The position numbers and the translations under genes were made by a program. From positions 310,001-374,000 of the forward strand of contig NZ_SJSB01000001.1 in assembly GCF_004352835.1 (NCBI RefSeq): a stretch of DNA of 64,000 nt, read 5' to 3'. Of the stretch, positions 37,020 to 46,921 are shown in pieces. The stretch's first letter is position 1, and the number at the start of each line of letters is the position of its first letter. This DNA is from Marinomonas flavescens. Its GTDB lineage: Bacteria; Pseudomonadota; Gammaproteobacteria; Pseudomonadales; Marinomonadaceae. The notes beneath the pieces were generated by a model. That model saw nothing but the letters and a program-made list of their open reading frames with translations, did not search any database and had not been told where the DNA came from.

Positions 37020-39389
37020 ATGACTCAAAAAAAACGTTATGTAAAAAACGCGTATCTTATCGTATTTAGTATCGTTTTCTTCTGTGGTGTGGTGACGAGT
37101 CTTGCTCTTTATCACGAAGAAAAGCAGCATCTTATGCTGGATGAAAATATTGCGACTGAGCAATTTATTACACGTTTAAAAGATGCGTTAGCGCAATACG
37201 GACGTGAAGTAGCGGGCGTTGCGATTATGGTCCAGTCTATGGATGAGCCGCTTACCAATCCTATTTTTCAACGAGCTAGTCGACAGCTTGAATCAACAGA
37301 AAAAAATAATACCCTACGAGTCTATTTCGCGAAATATGTGCCACATTCTCAGCGTGATACTTATGTTACCCAGCAACAAGGTTTAGCGGGATTGTCAGCG
37401 TTCCAGATTACGCCATCTGAAATAAGAAAAGAATATCTACCGTTAACTTACGGCTATCCATTTTTTACTAATCCTGGTTTTGATCTACTGTCAGACACTT
37501 ACTCCAATCGCGATGTCATTCAACAAATTAGAAGCTACCAAGGCTTTGAAATGTCTGAATTGCCCACATTTTCATCTGAGGGTGTTAAACAAAAAACGAG
37601 GTCATTTGCATTAAGGCGTTCTATTTATATACCACTGGATAACATAAAAAATCGAGTGACGGATGAGTTTGGTTTTTATGGCATTGTAGGCATTATCTTT
37701 GAAGTAAATGGTTTGGTGAGACAGCTTAATGTGCCAGGTATAAGAGGCGTCGCTTATCGGATAGCGGATATTACGGAGGGTAGTCAGACCCCAGTATGGT
37801 TTGCAGACTCAAGAACTGATATCAATATCAATGCAGAGCATATAAGTCATTGGGAAAAAGGACATTTTAATACAACTAATATCTATTATGGTGGCCGAAA
37901 TTGGCGAGTAGATACTCGCAATAGCTCAGACCTTTTAGGGTTGATTGATTGGACGCTAATATTAGGGGCGCTTATTCTTTTCACTTTACTGGCTCTGTTA
38001 TTAAGTTGGTATGTGCGCTTGCTATCGAATGCTTATAATCAGACATTGCTTTTAGCCAATGAGAAAATTGAAATCGATGGATTAACGGGCTTGTACAGTC
38101 GCTATAAAATTCAGAAAGAGCTCGATGAGCTGATTAAAACCTGTGAGTTGAACGCGAACAAGTTAGTGGTTTTTTTCTTAGACCTTGATCACTTTAAAAC
38201 AATCAATGACGCTTTCGGTCATGAGACTGGGGATAAGCTTTTAGTAAAAGTAGCGCAACGTTTAAAATCTGTTTTACCCGACAAGGCTATTATTGGTCGA
38301 TTAGGGGGGGATGAGTTTTTAGTATTAATGGTACTAGACGATAAAAAAGCATGCGTATTTCTAGAGCGTCTATGTAGGGAAGTCATCCTACAAATTAGCC
38401 AAAGTTATTTTGTCGAAGGTGGAACCTTGAACATAGGTTGTTCAATTGGTGCTGCACTTTATCCAGATTATGGGCAGGATGCTGAAACACTGATTAAAAA
38501 CGCCGATATGGCGATGTATGAAGCAAAATCCGCTGGACGGGCAACTTACTATTTTTATGATGGTGCTATGGGGGCGCGAATTTCCCGAAATATGCGCATT
38601 GAAACGCGACTTCGTTATGCGCTTCAAAATAGTTTACTTGAATTGCATTTCCAACCTAAAGTGGATTTAAACACAAAAGAATGTGTTGGCATGGAAGCTT
38701 TATTGCGCTGGGAAGATAGCGAGTTAGGTACTGTCTCGCCGATGGAATTTATTCCCATCGCAGAGCAGTCTGGCATTATTCTGATGTTGGGTGAATGGGT
38801 GTTTGAGCAGACGTTTAAGCATTTAGTGATTTGGAAGGAACAAGGCGTTCAAGTTCCTCCTATTGCGATCAATTGTTCTGCTGCACAGCTAAAACGTCCT
38901 AATTTCTTATCTCATCTGCTTTCATTGTTGGATAAGTATCAGATTGATCCTAGTTTATTAGAAATTGAGGTTACTGAATCTATTCTAATTGAGGATGCCA
39001 AAGGCTGCGCTGAGTTGCTACGACAAGTCAGTAAATTGGGCATTAAACTTGCGATTGATGATTTTGGTACTGGCTATTCGAGTTTGAGTTATTTAAAAGA
39101 TTTACCCTTTCATTATGTTAAAATTGATCAGGTATTTATTCGTGATTTTATGGAAGATAGTGATCACGATGCCCTCACTAGAGCGATCATCAATTTAAGT
39201 CACGACCTTAATCTTAAAGTAATTGCAGAAGGGATTACTCGAGTGGATCAAATGGAGCGCCTAAGAGAATACGGGTGCGATATAGGTCAAGGGTATTTAT
39301 TTAGTAAAGCACTAGGTGCCAATTCTATGGCCAGTGACCCTATGATAGTCGCGCTCAACGAGAAACAGGGCGATAGCTTTGATGGCTAG
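37020..39389 (+). CDS. CHASE-GGDEF-EAL cyclic-di-GMP protein
   Basis: A 789-residue inner-membrane signalling protein. One helix (about 8-28), a periplasmic CHASE sensor domain (about 60-300), a second helix near 315-340, then GGDEF and EAL domains. The cyclase motif RLGGDEF is intact; the phosphodiesterase has EALLRW, NCSAAQL, EVTESILIED, DDFGTGYSS and KIDQVFI, so all the main metal residues seem present. It could make or break c-di-GMP depending on signal. The CHASE ligand is unknown. I start at ATG 37020 (GGTGG upstream); TTG 36984 is an alternative. Divergent from dbpA. Confidence 0.93.
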   Translation: MTQKKRYVKNAYLIVFSIVFFCGVVTSLALYHEEKQHLMLDENIATEQFITRLKDALAQYGREVAGVAIMVQSMDEPLTNPIFQRASRQLESTEKNNTLRVYFAKYVPHSQRDTYVTQQQGLAGLSAFQITPSEIRKEYLPLTYGYPFFTNPGFDLLSDTYSNRDVIQQIRSYQGFEMSELPTFSSEGVKQKTRSFALRRSIYIPLDNIKNRVTDEFGFYGIVGIIFEVNGLVRQLNVPGIRGVAYRIADITEGSQTPVWFADSRTDININAEHISHWEKGHFNTTNIYYGGRNWRVDTRNSSDLLGLIDWTLILGALILFTLLALLLSWYVRLLSNAYNQTLLLANEKIEIDGLTGLYSRYKIQKELDELIKTCELNANKLVVFFLDLDHFKTINDAFGHETGDKLLVKVAQRLKSVLPDKAIIGRLGGDEFLVLMVLDDKKACVFLERLCREVILQISQSYFVEGGTLNIGCSIGAALYPDYGQDAETLIKNADMAMYEAKSAGRATYYFYDGAMGARISRNMRIETRLRYALQNSLLELHFQPKVDLNTKECVGMEALLRWEDSELGTVSPMEFIPIAEQSGIILMLGEWVFEQTFKHLVIWKEQGVQVPPIAINCSAAQLKRPNFLSHLLSLLDKYQIDPSLLEIEVTESILIEDAKGCAELLRQVSKLGIKLAIDDFGTGYSSLSYLKDLPFHYVKIDQVFIRDFMEDSDHDALTRAIINLSHDLNLKVIAEGITRVDQMERLREYGCDIGQGYLFSKALGANSMASDPMIVALNEKQGDSFDG

Positions 39390-39413
39390 GCTAAAAACCG
39401 TGAATTTTTAGGG

Positions 39414-40349
39414 TTAAAGAGTATTATTGCGCGCCATTCTTTCTTTTAAACTTTCCCAAAGCTGATTAAGGTTTGGGTTGAGGTTTAAGCGTGAACGATA
39501 AAGGCGTATTTCCAGCGGAATATGCCAATTCTCTTCTCCTGCTAATGCGATTTTTCCATAGCTTAATGTATCTTTCATCAACCTCTTTGGTACCCAACCT
39601 ATACCATAACCTTCTTTAACCATCGCTTTAACACTGATCGAATGGTAATTCTCGTTCAGTGTTTGTAATTGTGGAACTTCACGTTGGCGTTGCAGGTGGT
39701 GACTGATGATTGGTTGTAAAAAAGAATTCTCATAATAGCCAATATACGGCAACGGCTTGCGTTTCATGCCAGGTAAACTGTATTTCGGCTCACCATTTTC
39801 ATCGGTAACACTGCAAGGAATTAGTGTTTCTTCGCCGATGACCAGATAATCATACTGCTCTTCATCTAAAGCCCGAATAAAGTTAATAGCAGGGTGCCAA
39901 TAGCAAAGCATTAAGTCACATTGTTGATTGACTAAAGCATTAACAAAATCGATACCTAGCCAAGAGCTCGATTTCATATTGACGTCCATTTCCATGCCGA
40001 TGCTTTCGCAGAAGGGCGCAATGGCATCTTTATAAAAGCTTAGGAACAGGGTTTGTGTCGCAATAAAGCGAATTTGAGATTCTTCTTGTTTGCGTATCTC
40101 TTGGCAACGCTCTTTGGTGTCTCTAAGTTGGCGTGTAATTAGCTCTGCGCTTTGTAAAAATACTTCGCCTGCTGGCGTAAGAGACAGTGGCAGGGTATTT
40201 CGGTCAATTAAGGTAACACGCATTTCTTCTTCAAGCAGTTTGATACGACGGCTGAAGGTTGGTTGGGTGACATTTTGTTCATCCGCTGCACGTGAAAAGT
40301 GTCGCGTTTTTGCGAGCGCAATAAAGTCATCAAGCCATCTTACTTCCAT
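39414..40349 (-). CDS. LysR-type regulator, HypT-like
   Basis: A 311-residue regulator. Winged helix: MEVRWLDDFIALAKTRHFSRAADEQNVTQPTFSRRIKLLE. The combination W-L-x-D-F with FSRRI and the later SVKAMVKEGYGIGWVPKRL resembles HypT/YjiE (hypochlorite-responsive) regulators more than most LysR proteins. A Cys at residue 136-180 region is present (QQCDLMLCYW), but sensing is not shown. ATG 40349 is fixed by GGAGGT 5 bases upstream. It is 37 bases after the last ABC gene on the same strand, so it may be co-transcribed with and control the transporter. Confidence 0.88.
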   Translation of the reverse strand: MEVRWLDDFIALAKTRHFSRAADEQNVTQPTFSRRIKLLEEEMRVTLIDRNTLPLSLTPAGEVFLQSAELITRQLRDTKERCQEIRKQEESQIRFIATQTLFLSFYKDAIAPFCESIGMEMDVNMKSSSWLGIDFVNALVNQQCDLMLCYWHPAINFIRALDEEQYDYLVIGEETLIPCSVTDENGEPKYSLPGMKRKPLPYIGYYENSFLQPIISHHLQRQREVPQLQTLNENYHSISVKAMVKEGYGIGWVPKRLMKDTLSYGKIALAGEENWHIPLEIRLYRSRLNLNPNLNQLWESLKERMARNNTL

Positions 40350-40386
40350 GTGACCTCCGAACAGTGAATGCCTATCGATAGATGGA

Positions 40387-41397
40387 TCATAAGCGGCCCT
40401 CATCCACAGCGTGGCACGCCACCGAACTGTTATCTGTCTGGCGGATCATGTTAGGAGACTCTGTGTAGCAGCGTTGATTTGCATAAGGGCAACGGGCTTG
40501 AAACACACAACCAATAGGATTGTCCATTTGTGTTGGCACTTCTCCAATTAGACGAATAGGTTGTGTTGTATTGTTATCTAGACGAGGAATGGCCGACAAC
40601 AACGCTTTAGTGTAGGGGTGTTTAGGGGCGCTAAATAAAACTCGAGTACTGGCGAGTTCGCAGATTCTTCCTAAATACATGACGGCGACGCGAGTGGCAA
40701 AGTGCTCCACGACGGCCAGATCATGTGTAATGAATAAATACGTTAGATTTCGCTCTTCTTGTTTGTCCATCATCAAGTTGAGTACTTGTGCTTGAACGGA
40801 GACATCCAGTGCAGAGAGAGGTTCATCGGCAATGATGAAATCAGGTTCAACGGATAACGCTCGTGCGATGCTGATGCGCTGACGCTGGCCACCGGAAAAT
40901 TCATGGGGATAGTCATCAATGCTCGAAGCTGAAATACCAACAGATTCTAATAGTGTTTGTATTTGCTCATCGACCTGTGCGGTAGAGAGTTGGGGGTTAT
41001 GGAATGAAATTGGCTCATATAATGTTTGGTAAACCGTCATGCGTGGATTAAGTGATGCATAAGGGTTTTGAAAAATCATTTGCATGCGACGGCGGAACAG
41101 CATGCGTTGACGATCATTGAGATGATCAATGCGTTGGTCCTGATAATGAACTTCGCCAGATGTGGCGGGAGTCAGTCCCATGATGACACGAGCGAGTGTC
41201 GATTTTCCACAACCGGTTTCTCCCACAACACACAAGGTTTCACCCTTATTTATGGTTAGGTTTATGCCGTTAAGTGCATGCACGCTGTCTTTTTTGCGCT
41301 TTAGCTTGCCACTGTCTATTCGCCATTGACTAAGCCAGCTTTCGTTGGTGGAAAAAAATTTTTCAAGCTGACTTATTTGAATTAAAGGCGTGGACAT
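40387..41397 (-). CDS. peptide-type ABC transporter, ATP-binding protein (DppF/OppF-like)
   Basis: A 336-residue ATPase. Walker A GETGCGKS, signature FSGGQRQR, Walker B FIIADEPLSALD, switch His in FITHDLAVV, and the C-terminal oligopeptide extension IGCVFQARCPYANQRC with four cysteines (three in CVFQARCPYANQRC), which in this group can hold an iron-sulfur cluster. It pairs with the preceding ATPase to power uptake. The gene starts right after the stop of the upstream ATPase gene. Confidence 0.93.
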   Translation of the reverse strand: MSTPLIQISQLEKFFSTNESWLSQWRIDSGKLKRKKDSVHALNGINLTINKGETLCVVGETGCGKSTLARVIMGLTPATSGEVHYQDQRIDHLNDRQRMLFRRRMQMIFQNPYASLNPRMTVYQTLYEPISFHNPQLSTAQVDEQIQTLLESVGISASSIDDYPHEFSGGQRQRISIARALSVEPDFIIADEPLSALDVSVQAQVLNLMMDKQEERNLTYLFITHDLAVVEHFATRVAVMYLGRICELASTRVLFSAPKHPYTKALLSAIPRLDNNTTQPIRLIGEVPTQMDNPIGCVFQARCPYANQRCYTESPNMIRQTDNSSVACHAVDEGRL

Positions 41398-42399
41398 TTA
41401 CAGCGACTCCTCGTCCGTATTTTGTTCAAATTCGGTAATCATATTTTCTACCATGAAACAAGCCACGCTGGAGACTCCGCTTTGGATAAAGTCGGGTTGC
41501 TGTTGACGGCATTTATCGGTTGCGTATGGACAGCGAGAGTGGAATGCGCAACCAGTAGGGCGCTCATTTAATGACGGCATATTACCTTGGATTTGATTAA
41601 GGCGTTGGCCCGGTAGCGCCATTTGAGGTAAGGCATTCAACAAGCCTTGAGTGTAAGGGTGTTGTGGATCATTGATAACCTCAAGAGTGGGGCCTTCTTC
41701 CACTACGCGGCCTGCGTACATAACAATAGTGCGTTCTGCGACTCGAGAAACAACGCCAAGGTCATGGCTAATTAATAGCAATGCCATGCTGTTATCACGG
41801 CAGATATCCAATAACAACTGAATGATTTCAGCTTGAATCGTCACATCTAAGGCGGTGGTTGGTTCATCCGCAATGATAATGTCTGGGTTTAATAGTAAAA
41901 CGATAGCGATAATGACGCGTTGTCGCATACCACCGGACAATTCATGAGGATACTGATTAAAGCGTTTTTCGGGAGAGGCGATTTGTACGCTGTGGAGCTT
42001 TTCGATAGCAATGTTCCGAGCGTCTTTAAAAGAGATTCGGGTATGGCTTCGAATGGCCTCAACGAGTTGCGCTCCGATGGTTAGCACTGGGTTAAGAGTC
42101 ATCATCGGGTCTTGAAAAATCATCGCGATACGCTTGCCCCGAACTTCTTGAAGTAGGCGCGGGGTCATGGTGGTAATTTCTTTGTTTTGTAATTTAATCG
42201 AGCCTGATTTTATATAGCCGGGTTTGTCGATTAAATTAACAATGGAGAAGCCTAATATGGATTTTCCTGCCCCAGATTCACCAACGATAGCAATACGTTC
42301 GCCACGATTAAGGGTAAAGCTTACATCAATCAGTGCAGCCAAATCTTGGCCTTTGATATGAAAGTTCACGTGCAAATTGTTGACGCTTAGCAAATTCAT
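41398..42399 (-). CDS. peptide-type ABC transporter, ATP-binding protein (DppD/OppD-like)
   Basis: A 333-residue ATPase with Walker A GESGAGKS, signature LSGGMRQR, Walker B IIADEPTTALD and switch His in LISHDLGVV; the C-terminal oligopeptide domain has RPTGCAFHSRCPYATDKC. I use ATG 42399 (MNLLSVNNLHV); the longer frame would overlap the permease by 47 bases. With this start the gene begins one base after the permease stop. Partner of the DppF-like ATPase. Confidence 0.93.
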   Translation of the reverse strand: MNLLSVNNLHVNFHIKGQDLAALIDVSFTLNRGERIAIVGESGAGKSILGFSIVNLIDKPGYIKSGSIKLQNKEITTMTPRLLQEVRGKRIAMIFQDPMMTLNPVLTIGAQLVEAIRSHTRISFKDARNIAIEKLHSVQIASPEKRFNQYPHELSGGMRQRVIIAIVLLLNPDIIIADEPTTALDVTIQAEIIQLLLDICRDNSMALLLISHDLGVVSRVAERTIVMYAGRVVEEGPTLEVINDPQHPYTQGLLNALPQMALPGQRLNQIQGNMPSLNERPTGCAFHSRCPYATDKCRQQQPDFIQSGVSSVACFMVENMITEFEQNTDEESL

Positions 42400-42400
42400 A

Positions 42401-43339
42401 TCAGTCTCTGTACGTTTTTGGATTAAGGTGGTCGCGCAGCCAATCACCGAGCATGTTCATCACTAAAATTAAAATGATGAGCGTCAAACTTGGGATAATG
42501 CAAATCCACCATGACCCAGAGAACATGTAGTTAAACCCCACAGAGATCAGAGCACCTAATGATGGATCACTGGCTGGCATACCAAGGCCTAAAAAGGATA
42601 AAGCGGCTTCGGCAACGATAGCGTTAGAAATTTGAACGGTGAAAATAACTAAAACGGGAGTGAGGGTGTTGGGCAAAATGTGTTTAAACATAATTCGTTT
42701 TGGACTAATGCCCATGATACGCGCGGCATCCACATATTCTTTTTGTTTTTCCGCTAAAACAGAGGCTCGAATGGTGCGCGCAAATAATGGCCACTCAGCC
42801 AGACCAATGACTAAAATAAGCATGATCATGGCGAGTTGTTGGTACATATCCATGCCAAAAAGCGCCTGAAATACCGCTAAGAAAACAATGGCGACCATCA
42901 TGGTGGAAAATGACAGCTGGATATCTGCACAACGCATGAGGAAGTTATCAATGCGACCGCCAAGATAACCGGATATTAAGCCAATACAGATACCTAGGGT
43001 TATTTGAATCAAAACAGCACAAATGCCAATGGTAAGAGATAATCTCGTGCCATATAGCACCACAGATAACATATCTCTGCCTTGGTCGTCTGTCCCGAGT
43101 AAAAACCGTTCATCTCCACTGATCCAGCTGGGCGCTATCTCAGCGTTTGTTAAATCCATGAAATTAGGGCTGTTAATATTATAAGGCGCAAGTAACGGTG
43201 CAAAAATGGCAACCAAACAATAAAAAACTAAAATAGCCAATGACAAGGTGGCGAGTTTGTCGCCCAGAAACCCTGCCCATATATGGCTCCAACGGCTTTC
43301 TTGTAATGGTGGGATGATGTCTTTCTTTAAATGCCTCAT
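42401..43339 (-). CDS. peptide-type ABC transporter, permease (DppC-like)
   Basis: A 312-residue permease with six membrane helices and a short cytoplasmic N-terminus. The coupling-loop EAA motif is EYVDAARIMGISPKRIMFKHILPN; LLGTDDQGRDMLSVVLYGTR is the DppC/OppC signature after the first helix. It overlaps the DppB-like gene by 4 bases. Works with the DppB-like subunit in the inner membrane. Confidence 0.93.
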   Translation of the reverse strand: MRHLKKDIIPPLQESRWSHIWAGFLGDKLATLSLAILVFYCLVAIFAPLLAPYNINSPNFMDLTNAEIAPSWISGDERFLLGTDDQGRDMLSVVLYGTRLSLTIGICAVLIQITLGICIGLISGYLGGRIDNFLMRCADIQLSFSTMMVAIVFLAVFQALFGMDMYQQLAMIMLILVIGLAEWPLFARTIRASVLAEKQKEYVDAARIMGISPKRIMFKHILPNTLTPVLVIFTVQISNAIVAEAALSFLGLGMPASDPSLGALISVGFNYMFSGSWWICIIPSLTLIILILVMNMLGDWLRDHLNPKTYRD

Positions 43340-44316
43340 AAGCCGTGATTCGCTAGTTTTACAGTAGGATTGACGAGCCCATATATCAGATCAACAACGG
43401 TGTTGGTGGTAACAAATATGCCACCAACCACGATCAAGTATGCTGATATCAATGGTGTATCAACCCGGCTGACAGCATCCATAAACAGAAATCCCATGCC
43501 AGGCCATTGAAAGATAGTCTCTGTCAAAATGGTATAAGCAATTAAGGTCCCTGCTTGAATTCCTCCCACTGTGATGACAGGGAGCATGGTGTTTTTCAAA
43601 GCATGGATAAAATAAATACGACGCGAAGATAAGCCTTTAGACCAAGCGAAACGAATGTAATCGGATTGCAATACTTCGATCATTTCGGCACGGATCAAAC
43701 GCACGAAAATTGGCATGAGTGCAAAAGCTAGGGTGATACTGGGCAGCATTAAGTGTCGTAATCCATCTTTTGTAAATAATCCGCTGTCCCATATACCCAG
43801 GACGTTGGTGGTTTCACCCCGGCCAAAGCTTGGGGCAATATGCAGCTTTACCGAGAATATATAAACTAAAAATATGGCAATGATAAAAATAGGGATAGAA
43901 AGTCCCATGGTGCTAAAAGCGACTACGATTTTAGACACAATATTTCTGGGTTTGATGGCGGCGAGGATACCACAGGGTGTTGCGATGAATATAACAATAA
44001 TAATGGCGCAAAAAGCCAGTTCCATCGTTGCTGGAAGCTTTTTAAAGATAACATCCAGTACCGGTGCCTTGTAGTAATAAGATGTGCCTAAATCACCGTG
44101 TACCGCCTTTTTAGCAAAGCGCCAATATTGGACAAGGAAGCTGTCGTTTAGACCCAGTTGTTGCCTTAATTGCGCACGCTCGATTGGTGACACAGTCATA
44201 CTAACTCGCTGTTGAACTGGATCACCTAATTTATTTTGAATCGCAAAACTAATGATACTGATGACAATCATTACAAAAAAAGCTTGAGCAAGACGACGAA
44301 GAAGAAAAACAAACAT
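43336..44316 (-). CDS. peptide-type ABC transporter, permease (DppB-like)
   Basis: A 326-residue permease with six membrane helices. LGLNDSFLVQYWRFAKKAVHGDLGTSY after the first helix and YIRFAWSKGLSSRRIYFIHALKN (EAA loop) are typical of DppB/OppB. It follows the binding-protein gene by 93 bases and leads the two permease genes. Confidence 0.93.
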   Translation of the reverse strand: MFVFLLRRLAQAFFVMIVISIISFAIQNKLGDPVQQRVSMTVSPIERAQLRQQLGLNDSFLVQYWRFAKKAVHGDLGTSYYYKAPVLDVIFKKLPATMELAFCAIIIVIFIATPCGILAAIKPRNIVSKIVVAFSTMGLSIPIFIIAIFLVYIFSVKLHIAPSFGRGETTNVLGIWDSGLFTKDGLRHLMLPSITLAFALMPIFVRLIRAEMIEVLQSDYIRFAWSKGLSSRRIYFIHALKNTMLPVITVGGIQAGTLIAYTILTETIFQWPGMGFLFMDAVSRVDTPLISAYLIVVGGIFVTTNTVVDLIYGLVNPTVKLANHGL

Positions 44317-44409
44317 TAGCTTTTTTCAGTCCTGTGAAGGGTGGCGTCACAATGACGTGTTAGGTAATAATGCACCATGGTTGATTGCTGGCCGTTTGCT
44401 TTAACTAGG

Positions 44410-45987
44410 CTATTTTTCATCTACGACAAGATCTCCAAAATAGGGGTAGTTTTGGTCATTAACAATGCTTTTAATGTGAACATTGTCTTTGGCTGCCCAT
44501 ATATCGTCTTGCCAATATAGAGGGACGACAGCAGAGTCCTTATAAATTTTCATTTCCACTTTTTGCATTATTTTCGCACGCTTTTCCGGGTTCATTTCTT
44601 GATTGGCTAATGCAATGTCTTTGTTAATACTGGGTGCGCAGTATTCGCTGGCATTATAAGCACCTAAGCCTGATTTCGCATCGGGGCAAGCAATAATAAA
44701 CTCAAATAAATTATTAGAGTCTTCAGTATCAGACTGCCACCCCAGCATCATTATATCGGCAGACCTCTCATCGAATTGTTGGAAGTATTGCGCTTTTGGC
44801 AATGTTTTTAGATCAACCGTGATGTGAATTCGATTAAGCATAGCGGCAATGGCTTGGGCGACTTTACCATCTTGCATGTAGCGGTTATTGGGCGCCATCA
44901 TACTGACACGAAAGCCTTTTTCATATCCTGCCTCTTTCATTAATCTGAGAGCTTCAGGTAAATTATATTCAGGTTTTATGCTATCTACATGGCCAAGGAA
45001 CTTGGCGGCGCTGAGTTGTCCTGCTGGAACCGCATAGCCTTTGAGGATTTTTTTGACGATCAGAGATTGGTTTATTGCTAAATTAATGGCTTTACGGACT
45101 CTAACGTCGCGGAACTCTTTGCGTCGCTTTTCATTCATATGTAATAAGAGAATACTTGCCGTTGGTAATGCAATAACTTGTATGCCTTTAACATTTTCAG
45201 TTCGCGCAATGTCAATAGGGGAGACGGGCGAGATAAAATCCACATCACCGGAAAGCAGTGCGGCTAAACGTGTGGAGTCTGCTTTTATCGGCGTTAGGAT
45301 TATTTTATCGACATTGCCTTTTGATTTTGTGTCCCAATAATCTTTATTACGAACAAAAACCACGCGTACGCCGAGTTCGCGTTCTTTTACGATGAAAGGG
45401 CCTGTGCCAGACGCATGTTGAGACGCGAATGTTTTGCCAAATTTAATGATGTCATCTCTACCTTGGTAAAAGACTTTATCCATTGGAAAGACATAGGTCA
45501 TTATATTTAGCAGTAACGGATTGGTGCTGCTTGAATGAACATCTATCGTGTATTTGTCGATGATATCCACAGAAGCAATCGTATCGAACATAGCGCGAAA
45601 ATCTGTAGATCGTTTTAATCTTTGAATTGTGTAGACAACGTCTTTGGCCGTAAACGGGTTGCCGGTGTGGAAACGAACGTTTTTTCGTAAATAAAAGCGG
45701 GTTGTTGTAGGGTTGATGCTTTTCCAATGAGTGGCTAAACGAGGCTCTATTTGACCATCCTGTTTCCAGCGTACCAATGGATCAAATACCATATGGGAAA
45801 ACTGCAAGGTGCCCACAGAAAGTTGTTCATGAGGGTCAAGAGAAACAGGGTCTGCATCAAGCGCCATTCTCATGGTAATGGCTGAGGCTGTTTGGCAGGT
45901 AAACAGGGTTATTATTAAAAGCAGAAAGGCTCTTATGTTTTTGGTCCTGTTATAGGTTTTTATGAAGGTCTGCGCGTTGGTGAACAT
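44410..45987 (-). CDS. peptide-type ABC transporter, substrate-binding protein
   Basis: A 525-residue family 5 solute-binding protein, first gene of a five-gene transporter operon. Signal peptide about residues 8-36 (AFLLLIITLFTCQTASA); no lipobox. The domain has LDPHEQLSVGTLQFSHMVFDPLVRW and FYLRKNVRFHTGNPFTAKDVVYTIQRL, typical of DppA/GsiB-type proteins. Substrate may be di- or oligopeptides, glutathione or another small molecule; motif reading cannot decide. ATG 45987 is chosen over a longer frame to 46035 because it gives a proper signal peptide. Confidence 0.92.
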   Translation of the reverse strand: MFTNAQTFIKTYNRTKNIRAFLLLIITLFTCQTASAITMRMALDADPVSLDPHEQLSVGTLQFSHMVFDPLVRWKQDGQIEPRLATHWKSINPTTTRFYLRKNVRFHTGNPFTAKDVVYTIQRLKRSTDFRAMFDTIASVDIIDKYTIDVHSSSTNPLLLNIMTYVFPMDKVFYQGRDDIIKFGKTFASQHASGTGPFIVKERELGVRVVFVRNKDYWDTKSKGNVDKIILTPIKADSTRLAALLSGDVDFISPVSPIDIARTENVKGIQVIALPTASILLLHMNEKRRKEFRDVRVRKAINLAINQSLIVKKILKGYAVPAGQLSAAKFLGHVDSIKPEYNLPEALRLMKEAGYEKGFRVSMMAPNNRYMQDGKVAQAIAAMLNRIHITVDLKTLPKAQYFQQFDERSADIMMLGWQSDTEDSNNLFEFIIACPDAKSGLGAYNASEYCAPSINKDIALANQEMNPEKRAKIMQKVEMKIYKDSAVVPLYWQDDIWAAKDNVHIKSIVNDQNYPYFGDLVVDEK

Positions 45988-46242
45988 GCTTTTGTCTCGG
46001 TTACTACAAACAAGAATACGAATGAAGAAAATCATAGGGCTCTATTTCAACATTAAAGCCTGTACCTGGGTCAAACCCTGAAATTGCATTAGATTAGACT
46101 GTCTACATAGGTCCCGTTGTTAACACTAGGGGATTTAATCAATGACTATAATTACAAAATATCGAGTAAAAATATAGTAGGCATCTTGATAGGGCGATTT
46201 TAAGTAAGAAGTAATCTTCTTTATATAATTTTAAGGCAGTGA

Positions 46243-46821
46243 ATGAATTATTTTGCACATCTTCATATCGCTTATGAGACCAAGACCTCTTGGGCTGGTA
46301 ATTTATTGGGAGATTTTCCCGTAACTGTGAGTGAACTCCCTCCCGATTTACATCGAGGTTGGCAACTGCACCAAAAAGTAGACGTAATGGTTGATGAGCA
46401 TGAGGCAAGCGTTGCTTATCGTTCGGTTGAGCGTCGTGGTCGGCGACGCTTTGCTGGGATTGTGCAGGACATTGTCATGGATTATTGGTTGATTCAGTAC
46501 TGGTCATGCTTTTCTTTAATGAGCTTGGATGATTTTTGCCAAGCAGCAGTAGCTGGATTGGCTAAAGACGCAAATCGATGCCCTAATCGGTTGCGTGAAA
46601 TGATTCATTCTTTGCAACAAGATAATTGGTTGTCGGAGCTAGGGACTGAGCAAGGGGTAAGTAACGCGATTCACTCTATTATGCGCCGCTGGCGTCATGG
46701 CGCCTATTTACAGCCTTTTTTAGATGAACTGCCGGAAGTGATACAGCAGGGTGAGGCGGTGTTTTTGGCTTTATATCCTGAGCTTTTAGAATATGTTGGA
46801 GAGGAAACAAAAAAAAGCTGA
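46243..46821 (+). CDS. acpH: acyl carrier protein phosphodiesterase
   Basis: Removes the phosphopantetheine arm from holo-ACP. The 192-residue protein belongs to the DUF479/AcpH group: MNYFAHLHIAYETKTSWAGNLLGDF at the N-terminus, HQKVDVMVDEHEA, and IVQDIVMDYWLIQYW carry the His and Asp residues of its HD-like fold. Its last codons overlap the terminator of a leftward candidate small RNA. ATG 46243 is the natural start. Confidence 0.9.
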   Translation: MNYFAHLHIAYETKTSWAGNLLGDFPVTVSELPPDLHRGWQLHQKVDVMVDEHEASVAYRSVERRGRRRFAGIVQDIVMDYWLIQYWSCFSLMSLDDFCQAAVAGLAKDANRCPNRLREMIHSLQQDNWLSELGTEQGVSNAIHSIMRRWRHGAYLQPFLDELPEVIQQGEAVFLALYPELLEYVGEETKKS

Positions 46822-46840
46822 GACTCGTTAAAGTCCCAGC
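46809..46840 (-). terminator. Rho-independent terminator of the small RNA
   Basis: On the minus strand GCTGGGACT-TTAACG-AGTCTCAGC (one mismatch) followed by T8. No minus-strand gene lies within 300 bases upstream of it, so it needs a non-coding transcript as its source. Confidence 0.8.
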
Positions 46841-46921
46841 CAATGGGCCGAAGCCCAATCGAGAGATCATCCTTAAGACATTTAACCGTACCCAGGGTGG
46901 TATGGCTAAATATTGAGGATG
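46809..46921 (-). ncRNA. candidate structured small RNA
   Basis: About 113 nt on the minus strand. Three stems follow each other: a long imperfect hairpin with outer arms ATCCT/AGGAT and inner arms ATTTAGCCATACC/GGGTACGGTTAAAT; a short TGGGC-TTCG-GCCCA hairpin with a stable UUCG-type loop; and a strong terminator hairpin with eight T. A -10-like TACAAT at 46932-46927 would place the 5' end near 46921; the -35 is poor (CAAAAC). I do not recognise the RNA family; it is not SRP RNA, 6S or tmRNA. Confidence 0.6.
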
